Source: Orenia marismortui DSM 5156
GTDB lineage: Bacteria > Bacillota > Halanaerobiia > Halobacteroidales > Halobacteroidaceae
Assembly (NCBI RefSeq): GCF_000379025.1
Contig: NZ_KB900617.1
Span: 520,821 to 584,820 of the forward strand
Length of the DNA: 64,000 nt
Direction: 5' to 3'
The notes under the pieces are model-generated. The model was not told where the DNA came from and did no database searches. It saw nothing but the letters and a program-made list of their open reading frames with translations. Shown here one piece after another: positions 7,680 to 16,547 of this stretch. Within the stretch, counting starts at the first letter, position 1; every line of letters begins with the position of its first letter. The position numbers were made by a program, and so were the translations under genes.

Positions 7680-9062
7680 CTAAATTATTATCTCTTTACT
7701 AATCGTCTTTATAATTTCCAAAAATCTTTTCACTATCTCTAAATTGCTTCCAAAATGTAAATGAACATAGCTAGCCAATAAATTCTGCTTAGCAAAGCCT
7801 TCATATCTCCCTTTCTTTCCTTTACCTCCATATAATTGATAAGCACTATTAACTTCTTTTAAAGCAATTAGTTTTGAATAATGAAATTCATGGCCTTTAA
7901 CTGTTTCAGCTTCTTTTAATAATAAATTATCATTAACAGCTTTAGCCCTTACATAACCCATAGCCTGCAAACTATCCATCATTTCTATCTTTGCTGGTAC
8001 TACCCCTACCATTGAATAACGATTAGCATTAAAACCTCTAATCTCTTCTGCTAAATACATCAGTCCTCCGCACTCAGCATATGTAGGTAATCCAGCTTTA
8101 ACTTTTCGATAAATATCTTCTTTTATTCTATTATTCTCTGCTAACTGCTCCAAAAAACTCTCTGGAAATCCTCCTCCAATGTAAAGCCCATCAACTTCTG
8201 GTAATTTGTGATCTTTAAGTGGGCTAAAATATTTTAACTTAACTCCCAAATTCTCTAAAATATCTAGATTATCCTGATAATAAAAATTAAAAGCTTCATC
8301 ATAAGCTACCCCTAAAGTTAAATTATACTCCTGACTTTGAATAAAAATCCTCTCTTCTTTAAACTCTAATTTTGGAGTACCCTCAGCTAAAGCTACTAAA
8401 GAATCTAAATCAATATAGCCTTCTATTAAGTCAGTTAGTCGGTTTACAAAAGCAACTAACTCTTTACTTTCAGTAATTGGTACTAAACCTAAATGCCTCT
8501 CTGTTAATTCTAAATTCTTTTGATAAGGTAAATAACCTAATACCTTCAAACCTAATTCCTCTTCAATTCTTTCTTGAATCATCTGATAGTGACCTTTACT
8601 ACCTACATTATTTAAGATTACTCCAGCTACATGCAATTTAGGATCAAAGTTCATATAACCATAAGCCATCGCTACAGCACTTCTAGCCATCTTTCCAACA
8701 TCCATTATTAAAATCACCGGTGCTTTTAAAATTTTAGCTATATGAGCCGTACTTCCATAATCATCTCTCCCCTTCTTTCCATCAAAAAGACCCATTACAC
8801 CTTCGATCAAAGATATATCTGCACCTTTAGCAGCGTGAAGAAAGCATTCTTGTACTCCTGCTTCTCCTAAGAGATAACTATCTAAATTTCGTGAGGAGTT
8901 GCCTGTAACTAATTTATGAAAACCAGGATCAATATAATCAGGACCAACTTTATAAGGTTGTACATTATAACCTCTTTTCTTTAAAGCTCCCATCAATCCC
9001 ATAGTCAAGGTTGTCTTTCCAACTCCACTTGCCGTTCCTGCTATTAATAATCTAGGATACAT
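7680..9062 (-). CDS. cbiA: Cobyrinic acid a,c-diamide synthase CbiA
   Basis: About 460 aa, the usual length. N-terminal dethiobiotin synthetase-like ATPase with P-loop (IAGTASGVGKTTLT) and VQPYKVGPDYIDPGFH; C-terminal class I glutamine amidotransferase with the nucleophile in TYAECGGLMYLAEEI and the late YVHLHFGS histidine. It amidates the a and c side chains of cobyrinic acid. The GTG read at 9077 lies inside the ribosome site; ATG at 9062 has GGGAGG 7 nt upstream and is preferred. It is the only enzyme here acting before cobyrinic acid diamide, so the cell may salvage incomplete corrinoids or make the ring with genes elsewhere. Confidence 0.95.
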   Translation of the reverse strand: MYPRLLIAGTASGVGKTTLTMGLMGALKKRGYNVQPYKVGPDYIDPGFHKLVTGNSSRNLDSYLLGEAGVQECFLHAAKGADISLIEGVMGLFDGKKGRDDYGSTAHIAKILKAPVILIMDVGKMARSAVAMAYGYMNFDPKLHVAGVILNNVGSKGHYQMIQERIEEELGLKVLGYLPYQKNLELTERHLGLVPITESKELVAFVNRLTDLIEGYIDLDSLVALAEGTPKLEFKEERIFIQSQEYNLTLGVAYDEAFNFYYQDNLDILENLGVKLKYFSPLKDHKLPEVDGLYIGGGFPESFLEQLAENNRIKEDIYRKVKAGLPTYAECGGLMYLAEEIRGFNANRYSMVGVVPAKIEMMDSLQAMGYVRAKAVNDNLLLKEAETVKGHEFHYSKLIALKEVNSAYQLYGGKGKKGRYEGFAKQNLLASYVHLHFGSNLEIVKRFLEIIKTISKEIII

Positions 9063-9266
9063 TCTTGACCCTCCCACTATTTTCTAATTTATAATGTATA
9101 ATTAAGATCAAATTCAAAACCTTAACCTCTACTACAGACCTTTTATCTCATCTAAAAAAGAGGCTATATAAAAATTAGTCTTTTTATTAGAAGTGAGAGC
9201 ATTCATAAGTATGAGCAATATTTTTCCTTACTCCTTAGTTAAAAGCAAGAAGCAAAAAATGGCACC

Positions 9267-9315
9267 TCAATTATCAATTATCAATTATCAATTATCAATT
9301 ATCAATTATCAATTT
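9267..9315. repeat. Tandem 7-bp repeat (TCAATTA) overlapping the cbiB stop
   Basis: Six exact copies of TCAATTA (9267-9308) plus a seventh with one change. The cbiB stop codon and last few codons are read from this array on the minus strand. Confidence 0.9.
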
Positions 9316-10248
9316 AAATAGATAATAAACAATCAAAAATAACCCCACATTCCAATACATCAAACTAATTGTCTCTTTAATCTGTTCCTTATCAAATTCA
9401 ACTTTAGATTCTCCTAAATAGGCTCGAAAACTTTCTCGACCATGATAATAATTTCTCCCACCCAAACGAATACCTAAAGCCCCAGCTACCGCTCCTTCTG
9501 GAAATCCAGCATTAGGGCTAGGATGTTTTTTAGCATCTCTAGCAATTATTCTTATAGCTCCTGTCCAATCAGATCTATTAATTAAGGCTGCTATTACAAA
9601 TAAAAAAGCCGTAATCCTAGCTGGAATAAAATTAGCTATATCATCTATCCTTGCTGCTGCCCAACCAAAATAACGATACTTCTCATTCTTATATCCTAGC
9701 ATAGAGTCTAAGGTATTAACGGCCTTATAAGCCATAACTAAAGGAGCTGCTCCAATGATAATATAAAAAAGAGGAGCAATTATTCCATCGCTAGTATTTT
9801 CTGCAATAGTTTCTATTGTAGCTCTAATAATCTCACCTTCATCTAAATTATCAGTATCACGACCTACAATCCAATCTAATCTGCTTCGAGCCAAATTTAA
9901 ATTATCTGCTACAAGAAGATGATAAATATTCTTTCCTGCTTGACCCAATCCCTTGATAGCAATTGTAGTTGATAATAAAAATAGATTAACTATTAACCCT
10001 AAATGATAATTAATCTGATAAGCATAATCTATTATCCACTTAGTTACTAAATAGCTTCCTACTATTATAAATAGCACCAAAATTATACCTGATATTCTTT
10101 CGCTTAATTTATCTCTACAAAATCTACGTAAAATTCTTTCGAAAATAGATATTCCTCTTCCAATAATAATTACAGGATGGGGATAACAATTAGGATCTCC
10201 GATAACTATATCGATCAATACTGCCATAAGTAATAAGTAAAGATTCAT
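9295..10248 (-). CDS. cbiB: Adenosylcobinamide-phosphate synthase CbiB
   Basis: 317 aa multi-pass membrane protein that attaches aminopropanol (phosphate) to cobyric acid. Recognised by N-terminal IDIVIGDPNCYPHPVIIIGR, by ETIAENTSDGIIAPLFY, and by PNAGFPEGAVAGALGIRLGG, all hallmark segments of CbiB/CobD(P. denitrificans). ATG follows GAGGTGAAAGA. Its last residues and TGA stop are encoded by the 7-bp tandem array, so repeat expansion or contraction would change the tail. Confidence 0.95.
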   Translation of the reverse strand: MNLYLLLMAVLIDIVIGDPNCYPHPVIIIGRGISIFERILRRFCRDKLSERISGIILVLFIIVGSYLVTKWIIDYAYQINYHLGLIVNLFLLSTTIAIKGLGQAGKNIYHLLVADNLNLARSRLDWIVGRDTDNLDEGEIIRATIETIAENTSDGIIAPLFYIIIGAAPLVMAYKAVNTLDSMLGYKNEKYRYFGWAAARIDDIANFIPARITAFLFVIAALINRSDWTGAIRIIARDAKKHPSPNAGFPEGAVAGALGIRLGGRNYYHGRESFRAYLGESKVEFDKEQIKETISLMYWNVGLFLIVYYLFKLIIDN

Positions 10249-10299
10249 TCTTTCACCTCAATCTCCAATTCTCTACTAATAAAAAATAAAGTTTAATTA

Positions 10300-10425
10300 T
10301 AAGATAAGTATTACGACAGTTTTAGCTGCTAGCTATTGGCTACTAGCCATTGGCTTAGAGCTTATAAAAATAATAATAATAGCCAGAGGCTAGTAGCTAG
10401 TGGCTGATCGCAAAATATCCATTTA
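10300..10425. repeat. MITE-like heptamer element, copy A
   Basis: The left end contains ACGACAGTTTT (10313-10323) followed by 7-nt words TAGCTGC/TAGCTAT/TGGCTAC/TAGCCAT/TGGCTTA. The right arm (10380-10405) is the reverse complement type (AGCCAGAGGCTAGTAGCTAG). The right end GATCGCAAAATATCCATTTA matches the shared end of the family loosely and overlaps the stop codon (10423-10425) of the cobyric acid synthase gene. Confidence 0.65.
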
Positions 10426-11943
10426 GCGATGTTTCATAGCAATAATTTCATATAATAATTCCATATTTAAATTATCTCGCACCAAATCAGCTAAATTATT
10501 ATAAGCTTCTTCTCTTTCCTTTTCAGTTGAAATTTTTCCCTCTCTTAAAGGAGCTAATCCCTTCTCTCCCCTTAACTTATTAATAAAACTTCTTCTAAAT
10601 TGCTGATTATCAAAGATACCATGCAAGTAAGTTCCCCAAACTCGTCCCTCTTCACTACAAGCTCCATCACTAACATTAACCTCTTGCTGAGATCGCTTAG
10701 TTATTCTAAAAAGTGGCTTAACCTTCTCCCCCAACTCTGTCCTTCCCATATGTATTTCATAAGCTTTTACAGAACTATCAGCAATCTCTAATAATTGCTT
10801 ATTAATTAATTTGGCTTCTACTTGACTAGTTATCTTCTCCTCTTCTATAGTAGTCTCAATATCCAATAGTCCCAGAGCTTTAATCTCCTGCTTCTTACTT
10901 TCAATTCCATCTGGATCCTTAATTATACTTCCTAAGATCTGATAGCCACCACAGATACCAACAATAGTAGTTCCTGATTCAAAGCTTTTAATAATCTCTT
11001 TATCAAAATCAATCTGATACAAATAATCGAGATCATCAATCGTATTCTTAGTTCCAGGTATGATAATTACATCTGGATTTCCTAATTCAAACTTATCCTT
11101 CACATAACGAAGTCTAACTCCTGGCTCCTCTGCCAAAAGATCAAAATCGGTAAAATTGGAGATATGGGGTAAAGTAATCACTGCAATATCAACTTCATAA
11201 TCTTTAGCACCTTGCACATACTCAGCAATTACATCCTCTTCTGGAATTTTGAACTCATTGAAATAAGGTATTACTCCTAAAACAGGCACTCCTGTCTCCT
11301 GCTCAATATATTCTATACCCGATTTTAATCGGCTAACTTCTCCTCGGAATTTATTGATAATAATAGCTTTGATTCTATTCTTCTCTTCTTCATTTAGTAA
11401 CTCAAAAGTTCCAATAATATCAGCAAAAACACCACCTCGATCAATATCAGCTACTAATATTACAGGAGCAGCTGCCAATTTTGCTACCTTCATATTTACT
11501 AAATCAAAATCTCGTAAGTTTACCTCAGCAGGGCTTCCAGCTCCTTCAATAACCAAAACTTCATACTCTTCTTTCAATCTCTTTAAAGAATCTTTAATTG
11601 CTTTTAATCCTATTTCTTGCTCACTAAAATAATCTTTAGCCTTAATCTGAGTAGTTACTTTACCATGAATAATCAATTGAGCAATTGTATCCTCTTGTGG
11701 TTTTAAAAGAATTGGATTCATATCCACTGTTGCCTCTATCTTTGCAGCTTCAGCCTGCACAGCTTGAGCCCGACCAATCTCTCCTCCTTCTCTAGTCACA
11801 TAAGAATTAAGAGCCATATTCTGTGATTTAAAAGGAGCTACCTTATATCCATCTTGATAAAAAATTCTACAAAATGCAGAGCTTAAAACACTCTTTCCTA
11901 CATGGGAAGCTGTTCCTTGGATCATAATTGTTTTAGTCTCCAT
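10423..11943 (-). CDS. cobQ: Cobyric acid synthase CobQ/CbiP, copy 1 (canonical)
   Basis: 506 aa. Amidates the b, d, e and g side chains of adenosylcobyrinic acid diamide. N-terminal ATPase motif MIQGTASHVGKSVLSSAFC and the family signature PFKSQNMALNSYVT; C-terminal glutamine amidotransferase with nucleophile Cys in IVGICGGYQILG and late His in WGTYLHGIFDN. It begins 3 nt after the stop of a second complete paralogue. ATG is preceded by GAGGGTGAG lying in the end of that gene. This copy keeps the usual glutamine in the KSQNMALNS motif. Confidence 0.95.
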   Translation of the reverse strand: METKTIMIQGTASHVGKSVLSSAFCRIFYQDGYKVAPFKSQNMALNSYVTREGGEIGRAQAVQAEAAKIEATVDMNPILLKPQEDTIAQLIIHGKVTTQIKAKDYFSEQEIGLKAIKDSLKRLKEEYEVLVIEGAGSPAEVNLRDFDLVNMKVAKLAAAPVILVADIDRGGVFADIIGTFELLNEEEKNRIKAIIINKFRGEVSRLKSGIEYIEQETGVPVLGVIPYFNEFKIPEEDVIAEYVQGAKDYEVDIAVITLPHISNFTDFDLLAEEPGVRLRYVKDKFELGNPDVIIIPGTKNTIDDLDYLYQIDFDKEIIKSFESGTTIVGICGGYQILGSIIKDPDGIESKKQEIKALGLLDIETTIEEEKITSQVEAKLINKQLLEIADSSVKAYEIHMGRTELGEKVKPLFRITKRSQQEVNVSDGACSEEGRVWGTYLHGIFDNQQFRRSFINKLRGEKGLAPLREGKISTEKEREEAYNNLADLVRDNLNMELLYEIIAMKHR

Positions 11944-11945
11944 AA

Positions 11946-13472
11946 CTAAAACTCACCCTCTTCTAAAATGTCATAGATTAATTTCAGATCTATATTCTCT
12001 CTAACAATTTGAGCTAATTGATCATAGCTTTCCTCTAATCTTTCCTTGCTCACAGTAGATTCTTTCTTTAATTCATCCAAACCCTTCTTTCTTCTTAACT
12101 GATTAATAAAAGCTCTTCGAAAGCTATCATTATCAAAAATACCATGTAAATAGGTACCCCACACTAAGCCATCCTGACTACAAGCCCCCTCCATAATGTC
12201 TATTTCTTCTTCTGAACGAGAAGTTATCTTAAACATAGGATTGGCTTCTGATCCTAATCTGCTATCTCCAGCATGAATTTCATAAGCTTCAAGTTCTTTT
12301 TCAGTTAAAGATTTTAAAAAGCCTTCTTTTCCTTCAACTATAGCTTCAGTCTGATGGGTCAACTTATTTTGGCTAAATGTTGTCTCTACATCTAATAAAG
12401 CTAAACCTTTAATCTCTCTGATATTACCCTCAGTCAAATTAGGATCTAATAATCTCTTTCCTAAGATCTGGTATCCACCACAAATACCTACTATAGCTTT
12501 ACCTTGTTTAGCATAATTAATTATCATTTCAGCTAATCCTGTCTCTTCTAAGTAATTTAAATCAGCAGTAGTATTCTTAGTTCCTGGAATAATAATTAAA
12601 TCATAATTCTCTAGAGAATCATTAGCGCTTAGATATTCAACTTCCACTTCAGGTTCATAAGCTAATACATCAAAATCACTAAAATTAGAGATATGAGGAA
12701 GATTAATTATTCCAATCTTAATCTCTCTTTCTTGCTTACACAAGTTATCTAAAGAGAGTGAATCTTCATCAGGAATTTTAAAATCTTTACAACAAGGAAT
12801 AACTCCTACTACCTTTTTTCCTGTTTTCTCCTCTAAAATATCAATCCCTGGCTTTAATAAATCATAATCACCCCGGAACTTATTTAAAATAATCCCTCTA
12901 ACCAATCTTCGTTCTTTGGGCTCTAATAACTTCAATGTACCTACTACTGAAGCTAAAGCTCCACCTCGATCAATATCTGCCACTAACAAGACAGGAGTCT
13001 GATTTAATTTAGCCACCTTCATATTAGCAATATCCTGATCTTTAATATTTATCTCTGCTGGACTTCCTGCCCCTTCTAAGACTAGAATTTCAAATTCATT
13101 GCTCAGCTCTGCTAAAGAATCCTTAATAATCTCTAAAGCCCATTCAATATATTCTCTACTCTTTCTATCAGCTCTAAAATCTCCTATAGCCTTCCCCTTA
13201 ACTATTATCTGAGCTATTCCTTCTCCCTTAGGCTTAACTAAGATAGGTTGCATCTTCTCTTTAATCTCAATCCCTGCTGCATCAGCTTGAACTGCTTGTG
13301 CTCGACCTATCTCACCACCTGCTTTAGTAACATAAGAATTTAAAGCCATATTCCAAGACTTGAAAGGCGCTACCTGATATCCATCTTGAGCAAATATCCG
13401 ACAAAAGGCAGTGGCTAATATACTTTTACCAACATTAGAGGCTGTCCCTTGTAACATAATTCCTTTACTCAT
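11946..13472 (-). CDS. cobQ: Cobyric acid synthase CobQ/CbiP, copy 2 (variant motif)
   Basis: 508 aa, a full-length paralogue of the next gene. P-loop MLQGTASNVGKSILATAFC, glutamine amidotransferase Cys in IVGICGGYQILG and His in WGTYLHGIFDN are all present, so it looks enzymatically complete. The conserved KSQNMALNSYVT reads KSWNMALNSYVT here: Trp replaces the usual Gln beside the ATP site. Tandem duplication followed by divergence is likely. Whether both are needed, work as a pair, or use different corrinoid substrates cannot be told from sequence. Ribosome site GGAGGAAAAGAA precedes ATG. Confidence 0.92.
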   Translation of the reverse strand: MSKGIMLQGTASNVGKSILATAFCRIFAQDGYQVAPFKSWNMALNSYVTKAGGEIGRAQAVQADAAGIEIKEKMQPILVKPKGEGIAQIIVKGKAIGDFRADRKSREYIEWALEIIKDSLAELSNEFEILVLEGAGSPAEINIKDQDIANMKVAKLNQTPVLLVADIDRGGALASVVGTLKLLEPKERRLVRGIILNKFRGDYDLLKPGIDILEEKTGKKVVGVIPCCKDFKIPDEDSLSLDNLCKQEREIKIGIINLPHISNFSDFDVLAYEPEVEVEYLSANDSLENYDLIIIPGTKNTTADLNYLEETGLAEMIINYAKQGKAIVGICGGYQILGKRLLDPNLTEGNIREIKGLALLDVETTFSQNKLTHQTEAIVEGKEGFLKSLTEKELEAYEIHAGDSRLGSEANPMFKITSRSEEEIDIMEGACSQDGLVWGTYLHGIFDNDSFRRAFINQLRRKKGLDELKKESTVSKERLEESYDQLAQIVRENIDLKLIYDILEEGEF

Positions 13473-13499
13473 TTCTTTTCCTCCAGAAGATCAATTTAG

Positions 13500-13790
13500 A
13501 ATTTATAGTTGATAATTGATAGTTAAAATAATAGTAAATAATGACTATTTATTAGTAAAAACACAGTTAAGATTAAGTGAAAATATAAATCCGAATAGCT
13601 ATTGCTTATCAAATCTTCAACTATATCATCCATAGCAATACAAAGTAGCTATGAAAATTATAAAAATACTAGCTATCTATTATTTGCTCTTCACACCTCA
13701 TTACTTATCACTCGCACCTTATTATTTATGATGCTTTTCCCTTGATTTTTTCTTTAATTATCAATTCTCAATTTTCCATTAACAATTATT
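13500..13790. repeat. Intergenic region with degenerate 7-bp word arrays
   Basis: The 313-base gap between cobU and cobQ copy 2 has no gene. Three short 7-nt arrays are visible: TAGTTGA/TAATTGA/TAGTTAA near 13506-13526; TCACACC/TCATTAC/TTATCAC/TCGCACC at 13691-13732; and AATTATC/AATTCTC/AATTTTC/CATTAAC/AATTATT at 13756-13790, the last covering the cobU stop codon. The rest is AT-rich with no structure I can name. Confidence 0.6.
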
Positions 13791-14379
13791 CTTTAAACTC
13801 TTTTCTAACTTTTTCCCCTAGTTCTTTGATCTCAATCGGTAAACTAGCATAGGTTATATAAACCTCATCTGCACTATTAGCTAGCAACTGATTAGCTCTG
13901 CCAACAATATCACGATAAACTCTACCTAATTTATAATTTGGAACTAAACCTTGACCAAGCTCATTAGAAACTATCACCAAGATTAAATCTTTCTCTTCTA
14001 CTTTAGCTATAATCTCTTCTATCTCTTGGATAATCCTTTCTTCTCTACCTTGAACATTGAAGTCATATTCATCTTCTGCCAAGTCTTCACCTTGCAATAA
14101 TAAATTTGAAATTAAAAGAGTTAAACAATCTAATAATACAACCGACCCTTTATTCATTCGATCTAATACTTGAGCAATACTCTTAACTTCTTCTATAGTT
14201 GTCCATTCTTGGGGACGAGATTTACGATGCTTCTCTATTCGATCTACCATCTCCTGATCCCTACTTTCAGAAGTAGCAATATAAGTTACATCTTTTCCAC
14301 CAAGCTTAGTAACTATCTCTTCTGCAAAACTACTCTTACCACTTCTAGCTCCTCCTAAAACTAGAATCAACTGGCTCAT
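13786..14379 (-). CDS. cobU: Adenosylcobinamide kinase / guanylyltransferase CobU
   Basis: 197 aa bifunctional enzyme that phosphorylates adenosylcobinamide and transfers GMP to give adenosylcobinamide-GDP for CobS. P-loop LVLGGARSGKSSFAE at residues 6-20; DRIEKHRKSRPQEW carries the histidine that accepts GMP; VSNELGQGLVP and RDIVGRANQ are late family motifs. Ribosome site GGAGGGGTATA precedes ATG. The stop codon lies within a 7-bp word array. Confidence 0.96.
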   Translation of the reverse strand: MSQLILVLGGARSGKSSFAEEIVTKLGGKDVTYIATSESRDQEMVDRIEKHRKSRPQEWTTIEEVKSIAQVLDRMNKGSVVLLDCLTLLISNLLLQGEDLAEDEYDFNVQGREERIIQEIEEIIAKVEEKDLILVIVSNELGQGLVPNYKLGRVYRDIVGRANQLLANSADEVYITYASLPIEIKELGEKVRKEFKE

Positions 14380-14466
14380 TATACCCCTCCTTTATCTACT
14401 AATGATCTAAAATCTTCATAAATTCCCATCATAGTAATAATTTTTCTACATAGCTGATTATCAAAG

Positions 14467-14871
14467 CTACTCATTATGCTCTTCCAAAGCAAAACTCAAG
14501 TTATCAACATCAGCTTTTTTAGCAGCATCCATCACCCCTATAACCTCTTGAAAAGCAACTTGCTGATCAGCAAAAATACTAATATTTTTTTGAGAATTAT
14601 CCTTTAATTTTTCCTCTAACTTCAAAGCTAAATCCTCTAATTCTACTTTATCTTTACCTAGATAGATATTAGCCTCTTTAGTAATATAGATTTTCACCTC
14701 ATTACTATTCTTTTCTTCTCTAGCTTGAGTTTTAGGTAATTGAATATTCTCCTTTACCTCTCTAATATTCAAGGTAGATGCTACTATAAAGAAGATTAAT
14801 AATAAAAATACTACATCTATCATTGGCGCCAAATTCAACTCTAGATCATCTTTTTTTACTTTATATTTCAT
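14467..14871 (-). CDS. exbD: Biopolymer transport protein ExbD
   Basis: About 134 aa. One membrane helix after a short cytoplasmic start (DLELNLAPMIDVVFLLLIFF), with the essential membrane aspartate in PMIDVVF; the remainder is a periplasmic domain ending in a short helix-rich tail. With ExbB it uses the proton gradient to energise TonB. The gene overlaps the end of exbB. In-frame GTG (14880) and two ATGs are close together; the second ATG has the best spacing to GGTGG. Confidence 0.92.
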   Translation of the reverse strand: MKYKVKKDDLELNLAPMIDVVFLLLIFFIVASTLNIREVKENIQLPKTQAREEKNSNEVKIYITKEANIYLGKDKVELEDLALKLEEKLKDNSQKNISIFADQQVAFQEVIGVMDAAKKADVDNLSFALEEHNE

Positions 14872-15478
14872 CATCTCCACCTATCTCTTTAATATAATTA
14901 ATCAACTCTATTTCTCTTCTTTCACTATGATTAACTATCCCTTCTAACTTAGTAATAAAGAAATAATAGGCTGCTAGAGTCGGAAGAGAAATTATTAAAC
15001 CTGTAGCTGTTGTAAATAAAGCTTCTGAAATCCCCCCTGCTAATTGCTGGGCTTCTCCATTCATAGATAAGATTTGAAAGGTTTTGATCATTCCTGTTAC
15101 CGTTCCTAACAACCCCAAAGAAGGAGTTATCTTTCCTATAAAATTCAACACACCTAAATATCTTTCTAACTTAGGAAACTCCATTAATTTAACCTCTTCC
15201 ATCTGGTTTTCTATCTCTTCAGCCCTTTTATTCCAATGTAGAATTCCTCGCTTTAAAACTTTAGTAATTGGTCCTTTGCTCTCTTCAGCTACTTTAATTG
15301 CTGCTTCAATCTTTCCCTCTTTAATATTAGCTTTAATTCTTTTGATCAACTCATCAGAAATTTGCTTATCAACCTTAGAAAATTGATATAACCGCTCAAT
15401 TATGATCGCCATTGCAATTACTGAACAGATTAATAAAGGATAAATTACTATCCCACCTTTAGCTAACAAACCTTGCAT
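14861..15478 (-). CDS. exbB: Biopolymer transport protein ExbB (MotA/TolQ/ExbB family)
   Basis: 205 aa. An N-terminal membrane helix (GIVIYPLLICSVIAMAIIIE) is followed by a cytoplasmic loop and two further helices around 108-130 and 150-175 (PSLGLLGTVTGMIKTF; ISEALFTTATGLIISLP), the layout of ExbB. Forms the proton channel with ExbD that drives TonB. Next to tonB (12 nt) and overlapping exbD. Presence of this motor in a spore former is evidence of an outer membrane. Confidence 0.94.
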   Translation of the reverse strand: MQGLLAKGGIVIYPLLICSVIAMAIIIERLYQFSKVDKQISDELIKRIKANIKEGKIEAAIKVAEESKGPITKVLKRGILHWNKRAEEIENQMEEVKLMEFPKLERYLGVLNFIGKITPSLGLLGTVTGMIKTFQILSMNGEAQQLAGGISEALFTTATGLIISLPTLAAYYFFITKLEGIVNHSERREIELINYIKEIGGDDEI

Positions 15479-15489
15479 CCCTTAACCTC

Positions 15490-16470
15490 CTAATTCAATC
15501 TAAAATTAACTGGTATTAAGACTAATGCTTCAACCTCTTTATCTTCTTTTTTAGTTGGACTAAATTGCCACTTCCTAACTGCTTCTACTGCAGCTTGGTC
15601 TAGCTTCTGATATCCTGATGATCTTTCAACCTTAATCCTCTTTACACTTCCTTGTTGATCTAAGAGTACTTTTAAAATCACTTTACCTTCAATCTCTCTT
15701 CGTCGCATACTTGCTGGATAGATAGGTTGTTGGTAATTAGTTAACTTCGGTAATACAACCCCTTTAGTCACTTTAGCTTGAGTTAAATCAACAGGATTCT
15801 TGCTTTTTTTTGTCTTCATATTTTTTTCAGCATTTATCTTATTCTTAGTCGCTTTCTTCTCTTTAGTTTTAACTTCTTCTGCTACAGCTTTGATCTCTTC
15901 TTCTTTACTTACTTGCTCTTTTTCTACCTTTTTCTTTTTTGGAAATTCTTTCACAACTCTTTTTTTCTTCTTTATTTCTTTATTTCTATCTTGTTTTACT
16001 TTTGCTTTGCCTTCACTTTTTTCTTTTACTTTACTTACTTCTTTAAGTTCTTCTTTCTTCTCCACTTCTAAGCGACTTTTCTTTATTTTCTTACCTTCAA
16101 TCTTCTCTTTCTTTACTTCTTGAACTTCATCTTCTGCCAGATCATTCTTTTCTTCTATCTTTTCTTTTGGAGATATTCTCTCTTTTTCTTCCACTACCTT
16201 TTGGGCTATCTTCTCTTGCTTCTTATTGTCTGCCACCTCTTTTACTTCTTTAACTTCACTCTCCTTTTTGATATCTTTAGATTTAGTAATATCCAAGGTA
16301 GTAGCTTTAAAACTAACTTTTGGACTAGCTTTCTTTCTGCCTGTTGCTAAATCTTTTCCTAAACTAAGTTCAGGTATTAAATTAAATAAAGCTAGATGAA
16401 TTCCTAAAGCTATAATAAGGGAAAGCTTTAATGGAGTGATCTTGCCCTTGATTTTTTCTATTAACTTCAT
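15490..16470 (-). CDS. tonB: TonB energy-transducing protein with long charged spacer
   Basis: About 326 aa. N-terminal membrane anchor (LKLSLIIALGIHLALFNLIP), then roughly 180 residues almost entirely of Lys, Glu, Val and Asp, and a C-terminal TonB domain with YPASMRRREIEGKVILKV and the closing AVRKWQFSPTKK segment. Usual TonB spacers are proline-rich; this one is a highly charged, probably helical or extended rod that could span the periplasm. ATG at 16470 follows AAGGAGG and replaces the TTG read at 16494. Drives BtuB. Confidence 0.93.
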   Translation of the reverse strand: MKLIEKIKGKITPLKLSLIIALGIHLALFNLIPELSLGKDLATGRKKASPKVSFKATTLDITKSKDIKKESEVKEVKEVADNKKQEKIAQKVVEEKERISPKEKIEEKNDLAEDEVQEVKKEKIEGKKIKKSRLEVEKKEELKEVSKVKEKSEGKAKVKQDRNKEIKKKKRVVKEFPKKKKVEKEQVSKEEEIKAVAEEVKTKEKKATKNKINAEKNMKTKKSKNPVDLTQAKVTKGVVLPKLTNYQQPIYPASMRRREIEGKVILKVLLDQQGSVKRIKVERSSGYQKLDQAAVEAVRKWQFSPTKKEDKEVEALVLIPVNFRLN

Positions 16471-16547
16471 TCTAATTTCCCTCCTTATCAACAAATAAGG
16501 AAAGGACAGAAATCTAGATATCTGCCCTTATAAAGTGACTAGTATAA

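Noticed and set aside
9267..9315. CRISPR array
   Set aside because: The unit is 7 bp with no spacers; it is a simple tandem repeat.
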